In this document: piece after piece, positions 6,103-7,420 of the stretch
Numbering within the stretch: position 1 is the first letter of the stretch
Layout of the letters: the number at the start of each line of letters is the position of its first letter
Assembly: GCA_035541895.1 (NCBI GenBank)
Contig: DATKMK010000047.1
Location: forward strand, 1-7,420
DNA: 7,420 nucleotides
Direction of reading: 5' to 3'
Source: DATKMK01 sp035541895
GTDB lineage: Bacteria > Desulfobacterota > Binatia > HRBIN30 > JACQVA1
Notes under the pieces: model-generated
Told to the model about the DNA's origin: nothing
The model's input: only the letters and a program-made list of their open reading frames with translations
Database searches by the model: none
Position numbers and translations under genes: made by a program

Positions 6103-6173
6103 GGGCCGAAGTGTATCCCTCGGGCTGTTGGCGTTCGCGGCGCATCGCGCGTCGTGTTGAGCGGGAGACTAGG
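6103..6173. promoter_or_regulatory. short divergent intergenic region between regulator and sulfatase
   Basis: Only 71 bases separate the two divergent start codons, so any promoters must overlap each other or reach into the genes. Minus-strand TACACT, a few bases before ATG 6102, resembles a -10 box. If used, transcription would begin near ATG 6102, giving a leaderless message or favouring ATG 6048. GGGAG (6163-6167) is a well-spaced ribosome binding site for the sulfatase. No clear -35 element was found for either direction. Confidence 0.35.
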
Positions 6174-7420
6174 ATGGGCCGGCGTTGTTGCAGGCTGGGT
6201 TTGCTGGGGTTGGTCATCGCACTCGCGGTGCCCGCGACGAGTTCTGCTGCAGACGCACCCCGGCGACCGAACATCGTGATCATCCTCGCGGACGACATGG
6301 GCTTCGCGGACATGGGCTCGTTCGGTAGCGAGATCAAAACGCCGAACCTCGACTCACTTGCGAACGACGGCGTGCGCTTCACGAACTTCTATACGCACGC
6401 GAGCTGCTCGCCCACGCGATCGATGCTGCTGAGCGGCGTCGACACGCACCGCAATGGCCTCGGCAACATGGACGAATGGACGGCGCCCAACCAGCGCGGC
6501 GTTCCGGGCTACGAAGGCCACCTCAACGACAGCGTGACCACGCTACCGCGATTGCTGAAAGATGCCGGCTACCACACCTACATGGTCGGCAAGTGGCACC
6601 TCGGCAAAGCGCCGGACCAGATTCCCGCCGCGCGCGGATTCGAGCGCGACTTCTCGCTGCTAGACGGCGCGGGCAGCTACTGGGACATGACCAATTTCAC
6701 CGCCGCATCGCCGCGGTCTGTGTTCACCGAAGACGGCCGCTATCTGACGCGGCTCCCCGAGCACTACTACGCGACGAAGACATACACCGACAAACTGATC
6801 GGCTTCATCGACTCCCATCGCGGCGACGGCAAACCGTTCTTCGCGTACGTCTCCCACCAGGCGCCTCACGACCCGTATCACCTGCCGTCGGACTGGCGCA
6901 ATCGCCACGTCGGCGAGTACGACCAAGGCTGGGACGCGGTGCGGCAGGCGCGGCTGAAACGTCAGATCGAACTCGGCATCATGCCGCCGGGCACGCAGCT
7001 CGCGGAGCGGATGTGGTTCGTGCCCGACCCGGTGGTGCTCGCGCCGGCGAGCGCGGCAACGTTCGGCCGGAAGATGGAGCTCTACGCGGGGATGGTGGAG
7101 AACCTCGACTTCCATGTCGGTCGGCTCATCCAATACCTGAAGAAGATCGGCGAGTACGAGAACACGGTGTTCATCGTGTTCGGTGACAACGGCGCCGAGG
7201 GGACCGACCTCTTCGAGATGATCGCCGGCAAGCCGGGCACCCGCGACGCGTTGTACGCGAAGGCGCACTGGTCGAAGACCGATCCGAAGGACTGGGGCGA
7301 GCCGGGCTCGTACATCGCGTATGGACCGATGTGGGCGCAGGTGTCGATGACGCCGTTCAGCCAATACAAGGGTTGGCTCGGTGAAGGCGGCATTCGCAAC
7401 GGGCTCGTCGTCAGCGGTCC
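6174..7420 (+). CDS. atsA: arylsulfatase, AtsA-like type I sulfatase (3' end outside window)
   Basis: The frame is open from ATG 6174 to the window edge, giving 415 residues of a family usually about 500-550 long. Residues 1 to about 26 are a signal peptide (GRRCCRLGLLGLVIALAVPA), so it probably acts in the periplasm. The sulfatase signature CSPTRSMLLSG (78-88) contains Cys78, the residue oxidised to formylglycine. Metal and active-site positions are visible: DD (40-41), GKWHLG (139-144), SHQAPH (227-232) and GDNGAEG (337-343) with Asp338 and Asn339. Lys399 lies in QYKGWLGEGGIRNG. GYEGHLN (112-118), ARGFERDFSLL (153-163) and YGPMWAQ (383-389) match the Pseudomonas aeruginosa AtsA type as I recall it, the basis for the symbol. 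It hydrolyses sulfate esters, substrate unknown; maturation needs a sulfatase-modifying enzyme encoded elsewhere. GGGAG lies 6 bases before the ATG. It is divergent from the AraC regulator. Confidence 0.9.
   Translation, partial: MGRRCCRLGLLGLVIALAVPATSSAADAPRRPNIVIILADDMGFADMGSFGSEIKTPNLDSLANDGVRFTNFYTHASCSPTRSMLLSGVDTHRNGLGNMDEWTAPNQRGVPGYEGHLNDSVTTLPRLLKDAGYHTYMVGKWHLGKAPDQIPAARGFERDFSLLDGAGSYWDMTNFTAASPRSVFTEDGRYLTRLPEHYYATKTYTDKLIGFIDSHRGDGKPFFAYVSHQAPHDPYHLPSDWRNRHVGEYDQGWDAVRQARLKRQIELGIMPPGTQLAERMWFVPDPVVLAPASAATFGRKMELYAGMVENLDFHVGRLIQYLKKIGEYENTVFIVFGDNGAEGTDLFEMIAGKPGTRDALYAKAHWSKTDPKDWGEPGSYIAYGPMWAQVSMTPFSQYKGWLGEGGIRNGLVVSG

Noticed and set aside
6476..7364. Other-frame open readings on both strands within the sulfatase
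   Set aside because: The sulfatase frame is open throughout with signature, metal ligands and signal peptide; the others are Arg-rich shadows.

Overview
The window is GC-rich bacterial DNA, most likely from a Gram-negative proteobacterium. The evidence is a secreted OmpA-type envelope protein, a signal-peptide-bearing sulfatase, Shine-Dalgarno starts and strong GC bias at third codon positions. Nothing seen fixes the genus. Gene density is uneven: intact catabolic genes alternate with intergenic stretches holding broken genes, as in an accessory or recently rearranged region.

Left part (1-2318): the C-terminal half of an alpha/beta hydrolase enters from the left edge. A non-coding gap of about 320 bases follows, containing a 9-bp inverted repeat. 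Next is a GTG-started, APH-like phosphotransferase whose usual catalytic Asp is Asn. Behind it, on the opposite strand, is a frame-broken fragment resembling a PLP-dependent diaminopropionate ammonia-lyase, next to a doubtful 44-codon ORF. A small SpoIIAA/STAS-like protein follows, with softer codon bias than its neighbours.

Middle (2319-3781): a secreted OmpA-family protein has a C-terminal peptidoglycan-binding domain behind what looks like a tandem duplication of an unrecognised domain of about 75 residues. A perfect 16-bp palindrome lies 40 bases before its start codon.

Right part (3729-7420): the minus strand carries an AraC-family regulator, a metal-dependent cyclase/hydrolase (PF04199) and, coupled by an ATGA overlap, the first part of a fumarylacetoacetate hydrolase (FAH) family gene. 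The FAH gene is cut short near the 3' end of the OmpA gene. Divergent from the regulator is an arylsulfatase of the AtsA type that runs off the right edge. The sulfatase, regulator, cyclase and FAH fragment look like a degradation locus: release of a sulfate-esterified organic compound, then hydrolysis of a ring or amide and of a diketo-type intermediate. That pathway is inferred from gene content. The last step appears broken here.

No tRNA, rRNA, CRISPR array or transposase was recognised. The most unusual points are the Asn in the phosphotransferase catalytic loop, the repeated domain in the OmpA-family protein, the palindrome before it, the Gln at a usual Glu position in the cyclase, and two broken genes.
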